A stretch of DNA of 64,000 nucleotides from Vibrio hepatarius (GCF_001274785.1 NZ_LHPI01000012.1:124001-188000); one strand, 5' to 3'. Shown: positions 35,425 to 45,390, counted from the first letter of the stretch. A program made the numbers and translations. The notes: a model not told the origin generated them from the letters alone.

Positions 35425-36963
35425 ATGGATAACAACACACCTAAACTTTCACTTAGAACAATCGAAGCCAGTGATTATCCCGAGCTTGCTCAGCTCATGG
35501 ACTTGGTGTTTCACGACGTGGGTGGCTCTTGGCCACGAATGACCATTATGGATTTGATCCACCAGTTTCCTGATGGACAAATATGCATTGAAGATAATGG
35601 AAAAATTGTTGGCGCGGCGCTGACAATCAAAGTCGATTACAACCGTTTCTCCCTGCCCCATGTCTACACCGATATCATTACCGAGAACAACGTCATCCAA
35701 AACCAAGTGACTGGCGATGCGATGTACGGACTGGATGTTTTTGTTCACCCAGATTACCGCGGTTTGCGTTTGGGCCGACGCCTGTACGATGCGCGTAAAG
35801 AGCTGTGTCGTAGCAAAAACTTCAAAGCGATTCTCGCTGGCGGACGCATTCCTAATTACCATAAACACGCCGACGAACTCAGCGTGACCGAGTACATTGA
35901 GAAAGTAAAACGCCGCGAGTTGCACGACCCAATCTTGTCTTTCCAGCTCGCCAATGACTTTGACGTTAAACGCTTAATGCGCGGTTACTTGCCAGAAGAC
36001 GACTCGTCACAAGGCTACGCGACGCTGTTGGAATGGGATAATTTCTTCTATGAAGAAGACATCACCTCGGTTCACGATATCGAAAAGACACTGGTGCGTA
36101 TCGGTGTTGTCCAGTGGCAAATGCGTGCGATGCACAACCTCGATGATTTAATGGACCAAGCCGAGTTCTTTGTTTCATCACTCTCCAACTACAAAGCGGA
36201 CTTCGCCCTGTTTCCGGAATTCTTCAATGCACCACTGATGGGGATGAAGAATGGGCAAAACTCGGTAGAAGCGATCCGCTTTTTGGCCGAATTTAGCGAA
36301 GACATCAAAAACCGTTTCTCGCAGATGGCGGTGACTTACAACATCAATATCATTGCGGGCAGCGTGCCAGTGTTTGAAGACGGTAAGTTGTATAACGTTT
36401 CTTACTTGTTGCAGCGCGATGGCAGCATTGATGCGCAGTACAAAATCCACATCACGCCTCACGAACAGAGAGACTGGGTGATCGACGGCGGCGACAATGT
36501 CAAAGTATTCGATACCGATGCTGGTCGTGTCGGCATTCTGATTTGTTACGACAGCGAGTTCCCAGAACTCGGACGAATGATGGCAGAGCAAGACGTGCAA
36601 ATCATCTTTGTGCCATTCTGGACCGATACCAAAAACGGCTATCAACGGGTTCGAATCTGCTCTCAGGCGCGCGCGATTGAAAACGAATGTTATGTCGCGA
36701 TTGGCGGAAGCGTTGGCAACTTGCCGCGTGTAGACAACGTCGATATTCAATACGCTCAATCAGCGGTATTTTCTCCGTCAGATATCTATTTCCCACACGA
36801 TGCGACGCTCACGGAAGCCAGTGCCAACACCGAGATGATCATCTTTGCCGATGTCGACCTGACCAAGCTAAAGCAGCTTAATACCGAAGGTTCGGTCACC
36901 AACCTTAAACACCGTCGAAAGGACATTTACGGAGAGTTCATCCGCTCAGATAGCTCGGAGTGA
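35425..36963 (+). CDS. GNAT acetyltransferase / carbon-nitrogen hydrolase fusion
   Basis: 512 residues. The N-terminal GNAT domain (about 8-185) has an acetyl-CoA binding-like segment (VFVHPDYRGLRLGRRLYDAR). The C-terminal nitrilase domain (about 224-500) has an intact triad: Glu265 in LFPEFF, Lys340 in QYKIH and Cys374 in LICYDSEFPE. Both activities may be used on one substrate, for example acylation and deamidation steps, but no substrate is known. Full-length fusions of this type recur in marine proteobacteria. A single gene followed by a hairpin. Confidence 0.9.
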   Translation: MDNNTPKLSLRTIEASDYPELAQLMDLVFHDVGGSWPRMTIMDLIHQFPDGQICIEDNGKIVGAALTIKVDYNRFSLPHVYTDIITENNVIQNQVTGDAMYGLDVFVHPDYRGLRLGRRLYDARKELCRSKNFKAILAGGRIPNYHKHADELSVTEYIEKVKRRELHDPILSFQLANDFDVKRLMRGYLPEDDSSQGYATLLEWDNFFYEEDITSVHDIEKTLVRIGVVQWQMRAMHNLDDLMDQAEFFVSSLSNYKADFALFPEFFNAPLMGMKNGQNSVEAIRFLAEFSEDIKNRFSQMAVTYNINIIAGSVPVFEDGKLYNVSYLLQRDGSIDAQYKIHITPHEQRDWVIDGGDNVKVFDTDAGRVGILICYDSEFPELGRMMAEQDVQIIFVPFWTDTKNGYQRVRICSQARAIENECYVAIGGSVGNLPRVDNVDIQYAQSAVFSPSDIYFPHDATLTEASANTEMIIFADVDLTKLKQLNTEGSVTNLKHRRKDIYGEFIRSDSSE

Positions 36964-36981
36964 ACGAGAAAATAAACAGCA

Positions 36982-37008
36982 AATCGCCAGCCCTTGAGGC
37001 TGGCGATT
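36982..37008. terminator. Hairpin between the fusion gene and metY
   Basis: AATCGCCAGCC and GGCTGGCGATT form an 11-bp stem between convergent genes. T runs are short. Confidence 0.65.
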
Positions 37009-37040
37009 GTATTGGCGTTCGAGATAACTACAGCGCTAAT

Positions 37041-38309
37041 TTAAGCGCTTAACGCTTGTTCTAGATCCGCAAGAATATCGTCAATGTGCTCGATGCCCAC
37101 CGACAGACGAATCATCTCTGGTGATACGCCTGCTTGACGCTGTTCATCTTCGCTTAGCTGACGGTGAGTGGTTGACGCAGGGTGACAAGCCAATGACTTC
37201 GCATCGCCGATATTCACAAGGCGTTTGAAGATCTGCAGCGCATCGTAGAAACGTACCCCAGCATCATAACCGCCTTTCAAGCCAAACGATAAGATCGCTG
37301 AAGGCTTACCCTGCATGTATTTCTCCGCCAACGGATAGTGCTCTGAAGATGGCAAACCAGCGTAACTTACCCAGCTGACGTTATCGTGCCCGCTGAGGTA
37401 TTCCGCCACTTTCTGTGCGTTCTCTGTGTGCCTTTCCATGCGCAGCGATAACGTCTCCAGACCTTGCATCAGCATAAACGCATTCATTGGAGACAGCGCC
37501 GCGCCAGTGTTGCGTAGTGGCACAGTACGCGCGCGACCAATAAACGCTGCTTCACCAAACGCTTCGGTGTACACCACACCGTGATAAGACGGTTCAGGTT
37601 GGTTGAACACAGGGAAACGGTCATTGTGTTGTGCCCACGGGAACTTGCCCGAATCGACGATCACTCCGCCCAATGTCGTACCATGACCGCCAACGTATTT
37701 GGTCAATGAATGCACCACAATATCGGCGCCAAATTCAATCGGCTTACACAATACCGGCGTCGCAACCGTATTATCGACGATCACAGGCACGCCCTGCGCA
37801 TGCGCCAGTTCAGCCACGCGCTCTAAATCGATAATGTTGCCAGCTGGGTTACCGATACTTTCACAGTAAACCGCTTTGGTGTTTTCATCGATAAGCTCAG
37901 CCAAGCTCTCCGGTTTATCGTCTTTGGCAAATTTCACCTCAATTCCCTGATTCGGCAACATATGAGCAAACAAGGTGTAAGTGCCACCGTAGAGTTGCGG
38001 AGTCGAGACGATGTTGTCCCCTGCCTGAGCCAGAGTCAGGATCGCGTAGTTGATCGCCGCGCTACCTGCACTCACCACCAAACCAGCGATACCGCCTTCT
38101 AACGCCGCCATACGTTTTTCTAGCACGTCGTTGGTTGGGTTCATAATGCGAGTGTAGATATTCCCCGGAACTTCGAGGTTAAACAGGTCGGCGCCGTGTT
38201 GGGCATTATCAAACTCGTAAGCCACGGTCTGATAGATAGGCGTTGCTACGGCTTTGGTTGTTGGGTCAGTTTCGTAGCCAAAGTGGATCGATAAAGTCTC
38301 GTCTTTCAT
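37041..38309 (-). CDS. metY: O-acetylhomoserine sulfhydrylase (MetY-type)
   Basis: 422 residues, a Cys/Met-metabolism PLP enzyme. The PLP lysine is in SLTKYVGGHGTTLGG near residue 205, with VVSAGSAAINYAI near 80 and the C-terminal signature SLACHPASTTHRQLSEDEQ. It joins sulfide or methanethiol to O-acetylhomoserine (homocysteine or methionine). Cytoplasmic tetramer. It stands alone; no clear MetJ box was found upstream. Confidence 0.92.
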   Translation of the reverse strand: MKDETLSIHFGYETDPTTKAVATPIYQTVAYEFDNAQHGADLFNLEVPGNIYTRIMNPTNDVLEKRMAALEGGIAGLVVSAGSAAINYAILTLAQAGDNIVSTPQLYGGTYTLFAHMLPNQGIEVKFAKDDKPESLAELIDENTKAVYCESIGNPAGNIIDLERVAELAHAQGVPVIVDNTVATPVLCKPIEFGADIVVHSLTKYVGGHGTTLGGVIVDSGKFPWAQHNDRFPVFNQPEPSYHGVVYTEAFGEAAFIGRARTVPLRNTGAALSPMNAFMLMQGLETLSLRMERHTENAQKVAEYLSGHDNVSWVSYAGLPSSEHYPLAEKYMQGKPSAILSFGLKGGYDAGVRFYDALQIFKRLVNIGDAKSLACHPASTTHRQLSEDEQRQAGVSPEMIRLSVGIEHIDDILADLEQALSA

Positions 38310-38587
38310 TCGCTTTCCTTGCTTATTATATGCGGGTCGTTGAACTCTTACGTCTATCTACGCTCACGAAGTGCTGCGAGATAAGCGCACGAATCTCTCG
38401 ACACTATCACAACCAAGTTCCATTTAATTGGACATACAGCACTAAAATCAGTCGATTTATTCACCAAGTGTATCAAAGCAGCGCGCCACCAGATGGCGCG
38501 CCGCACAGTTTACCGTTCCACACGTCGCATCTACTTTAGCGCTTGTTTATACTGCCGCCTCAACTTGCCAACCCGATTTAGCTAACT

Positions 38588-39136
38588 ATGAGTGCACCTG
38601 TTTATTCTTCGTCTATTTATGATTTTTCTCGATTAAACCTAACGGGTGGAGAGTCCGCTCTTGCTGCATTTATCAATCAGTTTGCGAAAAATGAGCGAGC
38701 AAAGTGGCAGAAGAAAGTCGCGTTGCTGCAGGAGCAATTGCAACAACTTCCACATCTATCAGGCAGCTTGTTGTTGAACCTTGAAGCGCCAAGACTGAAT
38801 ACGCGCTGTGATGCGGTGATTCTTTATCGTGGGCTGGTGTTTGTCGTTTGCCTCAATATGGATGCGGCCGACTACTCTGCTGAGTCCATTGAGCAAAGCG
38901 ACAACCAAGCTCGTAGTTTTAAACAGCATCACCCGATCTGCGCGGATAAATTTATTGTGCCGGTCCTGCTTGCTACTGCAGCGCAACCGCAAGGCTCGGC
39001 GATTCATGTTTCGCAAGACCTGGTTGCCGATACTATGTGCGACACGGGAGCGCATTTAGCACTATTGATCGAGCACTTTGCCAATCAATACAAAGCCGAT
39101 GAAATTACGTTGGAGGATTGGCAACAAGTCAGTTAA
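38588..39136 (+). CDS. Uncharacterised 182-residue protein
   Basis: No family recognised with confidence. The core (RCDAVILYRGLVFVVCLNMDAADYS, about 73-97) resembles the D-(x)n-ExK strands of restriction-like or NERD nuclease folds, but the ExK position reads CLN, so nuclease activity is unlikely. Residues 40-60 are Gln/Leu-rich and may form a helix. No signal or membrane segment. It could be a stand-alone relic of the N-terminal domain found on some DUF2075-type helicases; this is inference. It precedes the DUF3581 gene on the same strand by 159 bases. Confidence 0.65.
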   Translation: MSAPVYSSSIYDFSRLNLTGGESALAAFINQFAKNERAKWQKKVALLQEQLQQLPHLSGSLLLNLEAPRLNTRCDAVILYRGLVFVVCLNMDAADYSAESIEQSDNQARSFKQHHPICADKFIVPVLLATAAQPQGSAIHVSQDLVADTMCDTGAHLALLIEHFANQYKADEITLEDWQQVS

Positions 39137-39295
39137 TACAGACAAACCACCCCAACAAAAAACAGGAAAATTAATTACAATCAAATAATTAAGTTCAGTT
39201 AAAGGCGATAAAATAAAACTGTCCATCTGGATAGACCATTTAAACCGTGAGCTTAATGTATACTTCGGCGCAGTTTTAGCTACGTGATTGAAAAT

Positions 39296-40021
39296 ATGTT
39301 CCTGACACCGTACTTTTCGCAAGAAAACGACCAGTTCCAATTTACCCGCCAACAAGCAAGTCATTTTGCTAAAAAAGTAGCGGGTGACTTTAACCCTATC
39401 CACGATGAAGACAGCAAGCGCTTTTGTGTACCTGGCGATCTTCTGTTTGCCGTGTTGCTAAGCAAAGAAGGCATCAGCAAGAAAATGCGTTTTGACTTCT
39501 CGGGCATGGTTAACGACGGGGTTGCGTTGTCAGTTGAGAACAAATGCGACAAAGAAAGTGCGCTGGTTGATGCGAATAACAAGGAGTATTTGCACATGTC
39601 TCGCGAAGGCGAAGTGAGCCACGATGCAGCGTTCATCGAGCATGTTGTGACCAATTACGTCAAGTTTTCTGGCATGAACTTCCCACACATTATGGTTCCC
39701 CTAATGGAAGAACAGCAGATGATGATCAACTGCCAGCGTCCGTTAGTGATTTATGAAAGCATGGAAGTGGAGTTTACACGCTTTGACCTGACCCACCCTG
39801 AAGTAGAATTTACTGGCGCGAGCTTTGACGTTGAAGGTAAGCGCGGTGTGGTAACGATGAACTTTGCATTTAAAGAGCAAGGTGAAGTGATCGGTAAAGG
39901 CGTTAAACGTATGGTCGCAAGTGGCCTGAAACCTTATGACCAAGCCGCAGTAGACGATCTGGTTGAGCGTTTCCATGCGCGCAAAGAGGCGTTTATGCAG
40001 CAGTTTGAAAACGTTGCCTAA
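39296..40021 (+). CDS. DUF3581-family protein
   Basis: 241 residues. The sequence matches the DUF3581 pattern known to me in Vibrio and Shewanella (FTRQQASHFAKKVAGDFNPIHDEDSKRFCVPGDLLF). GDFNPIHD recalls the hydratase loop of MaoC-type hotdog proteins, so a lipid or CoA-ester role is possible. The ATG at 39296 is used; a GTG four codons earlier is possible. No function is assigned. It ends at a strong terminator. Confidence 0.8.
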   Translation: MFLTPYFSQENDQFQFTRQQASHFAKKVAGDFNPIHDEDSKRFCVPGDLLFAVLLSKEGISKKMRFDFSGMVNDGVALSVENKCDKESALVDANNKEYLHMSREGEVSHDAAFIEHVVTNYVKFSGMNFPHIMVPLMEEQQMMINCQRPLVIYESMEVEFTRFDLTHPEVEFTGASFDVEGKRGVVTMNFAFKEQGEVIGKGVKRMVASGLKPYDQAAVDDLVERFHARKEAFMQQFENVA

Positions 40022-40033
40022 CGCAGAATATAC

Positions 40034-40067
40034 AAAAAAACAGCCCGCAAATGCGGGCTGTTTTTTT
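40034..40067. terminator. Bidirectional terminator after the DUF3581 gene
   Basis: AAAAAAACAGCCCGCA and TGCGGGCTGTTTTTTT form a 16-bp stem with T and A runs. Confidence 0.95.
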
Positions 40068-40082
40068 ATGCCTATCGGGTAA

Positions 40083-40979
40083 TTAACCCGCTTTCAGTAC
40101 ACTCTGTTCTCTTAACCAATGCTTGAATAGCCGGGTGTGCGGGTTATCAACGTGGGTGATAATAAAGTATCCAGCATTCGCTTTGATTGGCTTTAGCGGT
40201 GCGACTAAACGATTTTGTTCTACTTCTTTGCCTAGCAATGCCATACGGGCAAGCGCGATCCCCACCCCAGCTTCGGCCGCTGACATTGCCATGTCGGTTC
40301 GGTTAAAGAAGTGCCCTTGATTGGTATTAAAGTCGAGTTCATGCTGCGAGGCCCAATAAAGCCATTCGTAATCCTTAGGCGCACCGTGCCACGGCATTGC
40401 ATCGTGCAGTAATGTCGTCTTCTTCCAAGTTGCACGATTCTCCGCCAAGTCTGGAAACTGGGCGTAATAACTCGGGCTCATCACTGGCAATAAAGACTCT
40501 TCCATCAACAATTCGGCCTCGGCGAATTTGTACGGGATTGGACCATAGTCAATCGCGATATCAAAGTCGCGGCTCTCGCTGTCTACCAATGCACCTTCGG
40601 CAAAGGTATGGATCTGGATATCTGGATATTGCTTTTGAAAGTTCTCTAGCCGCGGGACCAACCACTTAAACGCCAGTGACGGCGTCAGCTTCAAGCGGAT
40701 CTCTTTACTATCCGACACTCGGGTGAGCTGGTAGATATTTTCTTCAATCGCCGCCAAATGATGATTGACCGAGTCCACCAGCTTTTTGCCTCGCTCGGTT
40801 AAACGAATCCCGCGAGCATGTCGTTCAAATACAGTAAAACCTAGTCTGTCTTCAATTGCTTGCAACTGTTGGCTGACTGCACCAGTGGTCAAATTTAGCT
40901 CTCTCGCCGCGCTGGTTAGGCTGTGGTGACGTGAGACGATACAAATCAGGTTGATGCCATGGAGTAATGCAGATTTCAT
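40083..40979 (-). CDS. LysR-family regulator (GcvA-like), next to dadA
   Basis: 298 residues from MKSALLHGINLICIVSRHHSLTSAARELNLTTGAVSQQLQAIEDRLG, the LysR helix-turn-helix. The effector domain follows at about 90-295 and resembles the GcvA/AmpR group. The frame is open to 41057, but the family start is at 40979. It diverges from dadA by 102 bases and is a good candidate regulator of D-amino acid use. Confidence 0.92.
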   Translation of the reverse strand: MKSALLHGINLICIVSRHHSLTSAARELNLTTGAVSQQLQAIEDRLGFTVFERHARGIRLTERGKKLVDSVNHHLAAIEENIYQLTRVSDSKEIRLKLTPSLAFKWLVPRLENFQKQYPDIQIHTFAEGALVDSESRDFDIAIDYGPIPYKFAEAELLMEESLLPVMSPSYYAQFPDLAENRATWKKTTLLHDAMPWHGAPKDYEWLYWASQHELDFNTNQGHFFNRTDMAMSAAEAGVGIALARMALLGKEVEQNRLVAPLKPIKANAGYFIITHVDNPHTRLFKHWLREQSVLKAG

Positions 40980-41081
40980 ATAGCTTTTAATTTTTCTAAA
41001 CAGTGATATTAATTTATATCTATTGTTAACCAGATGTAAATCAATCATGCTTGGCAAAATTTCAAAAGTGTGGAGCTTATT

Positions 41082-42332
41082 GTGAAAGTTGTCGTATTAG
41101 GAAGCGGTGTTGTTGGATTAACCAGTGCTTGGTACTTGCGCCAAGCTGGATGTGAAGTAACTGTGATTGATCGTCAGTCACGTGCAGCGGAAGAAACAAG
41201 TTTCGCAAACGCTGGTCAGATCTCGTACGGCTACTCCTCGCCGTGGGCAGCACCAGGCATTCCAACTAAAGCGTTAAAGTGGCTATTGGAAGAGCACGCT
41301 CCACTAAAAATCAAGCCATCTCTAAGCCCAGAGCTAATGAGTTGGGCGACAAAGATGCTGTTCAACTGTCAGTTAGACAAGTACCGCATCAACAAAGCTC
41401 GTATGTTAACTATTGCTAACCGCAGCCGAGAGTGTTTAGCAGAGTTAAACCAAAAGCATAATCTTCAGTACCAAGGTCGTAAGCAAGGTACGCTACAGAT
41501 CTTCCGTGATGAAAAGCAGTTGAAAGCGGTAGAGAAAGACATGGCGTTGCTTGAAGAAAGCGGTACACGTTTCCGTCTACTGGATGCAAAAGAGTGTCTA
41601 ACTCAAGAGCCGGGTCTTGCAAACATTCAGGGTAACCTGGTTGGTGGCCTACACCTACCTGATGACGAAACGGGTGACTGTTACTTGTTCTGTCAGCACC
41701 TTCAAGCACTAGCAGAAGAAGCTGGCGTTGAGTTCCTGTTTGAGACCTCAGTAAAGAACTTGAAGCAGCAAAACGGCCGTATCATCGCAGCAGAAACGGA
41801 TAAAGGTTTGGTAGAAGGCGATACGTTTGTGGTTGCCATGGGCAGCTACTCGAAGCACCTGATGGACTCTTTAGGTATCGATATCCCTGTTTACCCAGTA
41901 AAAGGGTACTCATTGACGTTGCCGGTTATCAACGAAGCATTTGCTCCGCAATCAACCATCATGGATGAGACGTACAAGGTTGCCGTTACTCGCTTTGACC
42001 AACGTATCCGTGTCGCAGGCACAGCAGAATTAGCAGGCTTTGACGCTGCGTTACCAGATAAGCGTCTGGCAACACTGAACCACGTTGTTAGCAACTTATT
42101 CCCAGACGGTGTAGATCTGTCTCAAGCGGATTACTGGACAGGTTTCCGTCCTATGACTCCAGACGGCACTCCAATTATCGGTGCAACACCGATCAGTAAC
42201 CTGTTCACCAACACTGGTCACGGTACGCTAGGTTGGACAATGGCGTGTGGTTCTGCGGAAATTTTGACCGACGTTGTGACTCAACAAAACAAACAATACG
42301 AAGAACTAAGCGCGTTTAGATACCAAAAATAG
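41082..42332 (+). CDS. dadA: D-amino acid dehydrogenase, DadA
   Basis: 416 residues. The N-terminal FAD-binding motif VVVLGSGVVGLTSAWYL and the conserved NAGQISYGYSSPWAAPG segment near 45 identify DadA, as does the C-terminal FRPMTPDGTPIIG with TGHGTLGWTMACGSAE. It oxidises D-amino acids, chiefly D-alanine, and passes electrons to quinone at the inner membrane. The start is GTG at 41082 with GTGGAG six bases ahead, giving the family N-terminus MKVVVLGSG. The alanine/glycine symporter gene that follows suits D-alanine catabolism. Confidence 0.95.
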   Translation: MKVVVLGSGVVGLTSAWYLRQAGCEVTVIDRQSRAAEETSFANAGQISYGYSSPWAAPGIPTKALKWLLEEHAPLKIKPSLSPELMSWATKMLFNCQLDKYRINKARMLTIANRSRECLAELNQKHNLQYQGRKQGTLQIFRDEKQLKAVEKDMALLEESGTRFRLLDAKECLTQEPGLANIQGNLVGGLHLPDDETGDCYLFCQHLQALAEEAGVEFLFETSVKNLKQQNGRIIAAETDKGLVEGDTFVVAMGSYSKHLMDSLGIDIPVYPVKGYSLTLPVINEAFAPQSTIMDETYKVAVTRFDQRIRVAGTAELAGFDAALPDKRLATLNHVVSNLFPDGVDLSQADYWTGFRPMTPDGTPIIGATPISNLFTNTGHGTLGWTMACGSAEILTDVVTQQNKQYEELSAFRYQK

Positions 42333-42380
42333 TAGTAATCGCTAAAGTAAATCGTATAAATAGCATACAAAAGTTCCAAT

Positions 42381-42416
42381 AATAGATAGCGCTGTACATA
42401 TAATGCGCTATCTATT
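42381..42416 (+). terminator. Hairpin downstream of dadA
   Basis: AATAGATAGCGC and GCGCTATCTATT form a perfect 12-bp stem with a 12-base loop. There is no T run directly after it, so it may be a processing or weak termination hairpin. The 42333-42613 spacer otherwise shows only promoter-like AT-rich sequence. Confidence 0.55.
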
Positions 42417-42613
42417 CGCTCAAATTAACTAGATATCCAAGCATTTCCCTCTACCTCCCACAAATAACTCCGTGTTTTAACATTTCTCTAGCATTCTGTG
42501 TCTCAGTTCACGCAAATCAATTAAAAAGCATAAATTCATTAACAGGCAAGTTACAAAAAGGTTAATATTCTGCTCATAAAACAATCACTACAAACACAAC
42601 AGGGAAAATACTT

Positions 42614-44152
42614 ATGCAGTCTTTAGTTGATTTTCTGAATGGAATCATATGGAGCCCGGTACTGATCTATCTGTGCCTAGGCGCCGGTTTGTTCTACTCA
42701 ATCATGACTCGTTTCGTTCAAGTTCGTCATTTCACCGAGATGTGGCGTCTACTTCTTTCAGGCAAAAGCTCATCGAAAGGTATCTCATCATTCCAAGCTC
42801 TAGCGGTTTCGCTTTCTGGTCGTGTGGGTACTGGTAACATCGCGGGTGTTGCAGCGGCTATCGGTTTCGGTGGTCCAGGTGCAGTATTCTGGATGTGGGT
42901 GGTGGCGTTCTTCGGTGCGGCTACAGCATACGCAGAATCAACACTGGCGCAGATCTACAAAGAAGAAGACAACGGCGAATTCCGTGGTGGTCCAGCTTAC
43001 TACATTGAAAAAGCAATGGGTCAAACTTGGTACGCTTGGGTTTTCGCTATCGCAACTATCTTTGCTTGTGGTTTCCTACTGCCTGGCGTTCAGTCAAACA
43101 GTATTGGTAACGCAGTAGAAGCGGCGTTTGGCTCTGGCGCAATGATTGAAACAGCACTGGGTACGTTCAGTTTCGCTAAAATCTTTACTGGTACTGTTAT
43201 CTCCGTCATTCTAGCGTTCATCATCTTCGGTGGTGTTAAGCGTATCGCGAGCTTCACACAGATCGTAGTACCTTTCATGGCGCTGGCTTACATCATCACT
43301 GCATTTGTCATCATCCTACTAAACATCAGCGAAGTACCTCGCGTATTCTCAATGATCGTTGGCGATGCGTTCACGCCAATGGCAGGCTTCGGTGCTGCAA
43401 TCGGTTGGGGTGTTAAACGTGGTGTTTACTCGAACGAAGCAGGTCAAGGTACAGGTCCTCACGCGGCGGCAGCAGCAAGCGTAGAGCACCCAGCACAACA
43501 AGGTCTGGTTCAGTCGTTCTCTATCTACATTGATACGCTATTGGTGTGTTCTGCAACAGCGTTCATGATCATCATCACTGGTGCATACAACGTACACGGC
43601 GCTGAAGGTTTCCTAGTTCAGAACGTAGCAGCAGACATTGCAGCAAACGGTCCTGTATTCACCCAGATGGCTATCGAAAGTGCAATGCCAGGTATCGGTA
43701 AGCCGTTTATCGCTATCGCACTGTTCTTCTTCGCCTTCACAACCATTCTGGCTTACTACTACATCGCGGAAACAAACGTGGCTTACATCCGTCGTTTCGT
43801 GAAAGTAAACGGTCTGATGTTCCTACTGAAAGTTGCTCTTATCGCGGTCGTATTCTACGGCACAGTGAAGACAGCAAACCTAGCTTGGGCTATGGGTGAT
43901 GTGGGTGTTGGTCTGATGGCTTGGTTGAACATCGTTGGTATTCTGATCATCTTCTTCATGTCTAAACCTGCACTTAAAGCGCTAAAAGACTACGAAGAGC
44001 AGCAGAAACAAGGTGTGGAAGAGTACACGTTCAACCCTGTTAAACTAGGCATCAAAGGCGCTGACTACTGGGAAGACAAATACCGTCGTAAGACAGGTAA
44101 ACAGCCAGAAGCAGAAGCTGAATCAAAGCCTGTAGAGCAACCGTCACTCTAA
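42614..44152 (+). CDS. Sodium:alanine/glycine symporter (AGCS family)
   Basis: 512 residues, 10-11 membrane helices. Family motifs are GRVGTGNIAGVAAAIGFGGPGAVFWMW near 70-95 and WGVKRGVYSNEAGQGTGPHAAA near 265-290. It imports alanine or glycine with sodium. It has a charged C-terminal tail. An AGGGAAAA site precedes the ATG. The previous gene is dadA, so uptake of D-/L-alanine and its oxidation probably work together. Confidence 0.94.
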   Translation: MQSLVDFLNGIIWSPVLIYLCLGAGLFYSIMTRFVQVRHFTEMWRLLLSGKSSSKGISSFQALAVSLSGRVGTGNIAGVAAAIGFGGPGAVFWMWVVAFFGAATAYAESTLAQIYKEEDNGEFRGGPAYYIEKAMGQTWYAWVFAIATIFACGFLLPGVQSNSIGNAVEAAFGSGAMIETALGTFSFAKIFTGTVISVILAFIIFGGVKRIASFTQIVVPFMALAYIITAFVIILLNISEVPRVFSMIVGDAFTPMAGFGAAIGWGVKRGVYSNEAGQGTGPHAAAAASVEHPAQQGLVQSFSIYIDTLLVCSATAFMIIITGAYNVHGAEGFLVQNVAADIAANGPVFTQMAIESAMPGIGKPFIAIALFFFAFTTILAYYYIAETNVAYIRRFVKVNGLMFLLKVALIAVVFYGTVKTANLAWAMGDVGVGLMAWLNIVGILIIFFMSKPALKALKDYEEQQKQGVEEYTFNPVKLGIKGADYWEDKYRRKTGKQPEAEAESKPVEQPSL

Positions 44153-44235
44153 GCTGATTTGACCTACAACGTCAGTTGTTAGGCAACAACTATAAGAAAA
44201 AGCAGTGACCCACTCTAATTAAAACTATGGGTATG

Positions 44236-44269
44236 AAAAAGGGTTAGCCAATTGGCTAACCCTTTTTTT
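44236..44269. terminator. Bidirectional terminator after the AGCS gene
   Basis: AAAAAGGGTTAGCCA and TGGCTAACCCTTTTT form a 15-bp stem with a long T run, between convergent genes. Confidence 0.95.
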
Positions 44270-44278
44270 CACATTCAG

Positions 44279-45259
44279 TTATTTAGCGGGATAAACCTGA
44301 TTCCAGTCTTTTGCCATATCAACCACTAGCCAACCTTTTTGCTTTGCTTCATCTAATCCTTTATCTAATCTACCTACCTCGGACTCGCGGTCATATTTCC
44401 ACTCGCGCTGAGCATCCGTATGGTGAACATACAAAGCTAGACGCGCGCCGTCTCCGGATGTTGTCCACTGCAACATCTGTAAATCACCGTCAGAATTACC
44501 AAACGAGGCAATTGGACGCTTACCGATATGTTGATAGATCTGCTGCGGCTTCTCAGCTTTATCATCCACCACTTCGATGCCTGCGGTTCGCTTAACTTGA
44601 TACTTGCCATCCTCGTTAACGAATTCGGTCGACAAGCGAGTTCCAACGATGCGCTCTGACGGAATACCGTATACATCCGATGCCCACGCGCGCATAAAGG
44701 CATTACCGCCACCAGAAACGATAAAGTTCTTAAACTGGTTTTCGTCTAAGTAATCCAGTAGCTCCAACATCGGCTGAAAAACCATATCGGTGTAAGGCAA
44801 TCCTGTTACCGGGTGCTTCGCCGTTGCAATCCAGACTTTGACGGTCTCGGTAAATTCATCGCTACTCATACCGGTATGGGTTTCTTTGACCATGGTTAAC
44901 ACATCGTCCAACGCCAACTTATCGAGCTGCCCACTTAACACCAATGAGTACGGTTCTTTCTTACTCCACTCTGGGTGTTGTTTCGCTTGTGCCTTTATTT
45001 GGTCTAGCGCAAACAAAATCTGAAAGTACATCGGCTTCTCAGACCATAGCGTTCCGTCATTATCAAAAGTGGCGATGCGGTCAGCCGGAGCCACATAGTT
45101 TGGTGAGCTACTGTCGGTTACCTGATTCACAAAGCGGATGATCTGTTGTTTAACCTGACCATCATTCCACGATGGTAACGGGTCACTTGTTTGTGCCAAC
45201 ACGGGTAAAGACAGACTAGCGACGACCAGGGCGAATGTTGTTTTGATCTTTGTTTTCAT
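44279..45259 (-). CDS. Periplasmic HAD-family phosphatase
   Basis: 326 residues. The signal peptide (MKTKIKTTFALVVASLSLPVLA) exports it. HAD motif I is FDNDGTLW near 65 with Asp at both catalytic positions, motif II is IVSGGG near 180, and motif IV is FGNSDGDLQML near 255. The family resembles phosphoserine phosphatase-like HADs. The substrate is not known. Single gene, with its promoter in the 45260-45437 spacer. Confidence 0.85.
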   Translation of the reverse strand: MKTKIKTTFALVVASLSLPVLAQTSDPLPSWNDGQVKQQIIRFVNQVTDSSSPNYVAPADRIATFDNDGTLWSEKPMYFQILFALDQIKAQAKQHPEWSKKEPYSLVLSGQLDKLALDDVLTMVKETHTGMSSDEFTETVKVWIATAKHPVTGLPYTDMVFQPMLELLDYLDENQFKNFIVSGGGNAFMRAWASDVYGIPSERIVGTRLSTEFVNEDGKYQVKRTAGIEVVDDKAEKPQQIYQHIGKRPIASFGNSDGDLQMLQWTTSGDGARLALYVHHTDAQREWKYDRESEVGRLDKGLDEAKQKGWLVVDMAKDWNQVYPAK

Positions 45260-45390
45260 CGATGAGTCACTCGTAGACTAAGGAAATATTTAAGGGAGTG
45301 TTAATAATGGATGATTGTTTAAGAAAAAACTCAGAATCGATCACAACAATCACGAAATAAGACGTTTCCTATTTAATACATCCACTTATA

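Noticed and set aside
38310..38587. MetJ boxes upstream of metY
   Set aside because: One AGACGTAA-like block is present, but no tandem AGACGTCT repeats.
42333..42613. Possible glycine riboswitch before the AGCS symporter gene
   Set aside because: Such a riboswitch is known before some Vibrio symporter genes, but no conserved glycine-aptamer cores are visible here, only a hairpin and AT-rich promoter-like sequence.
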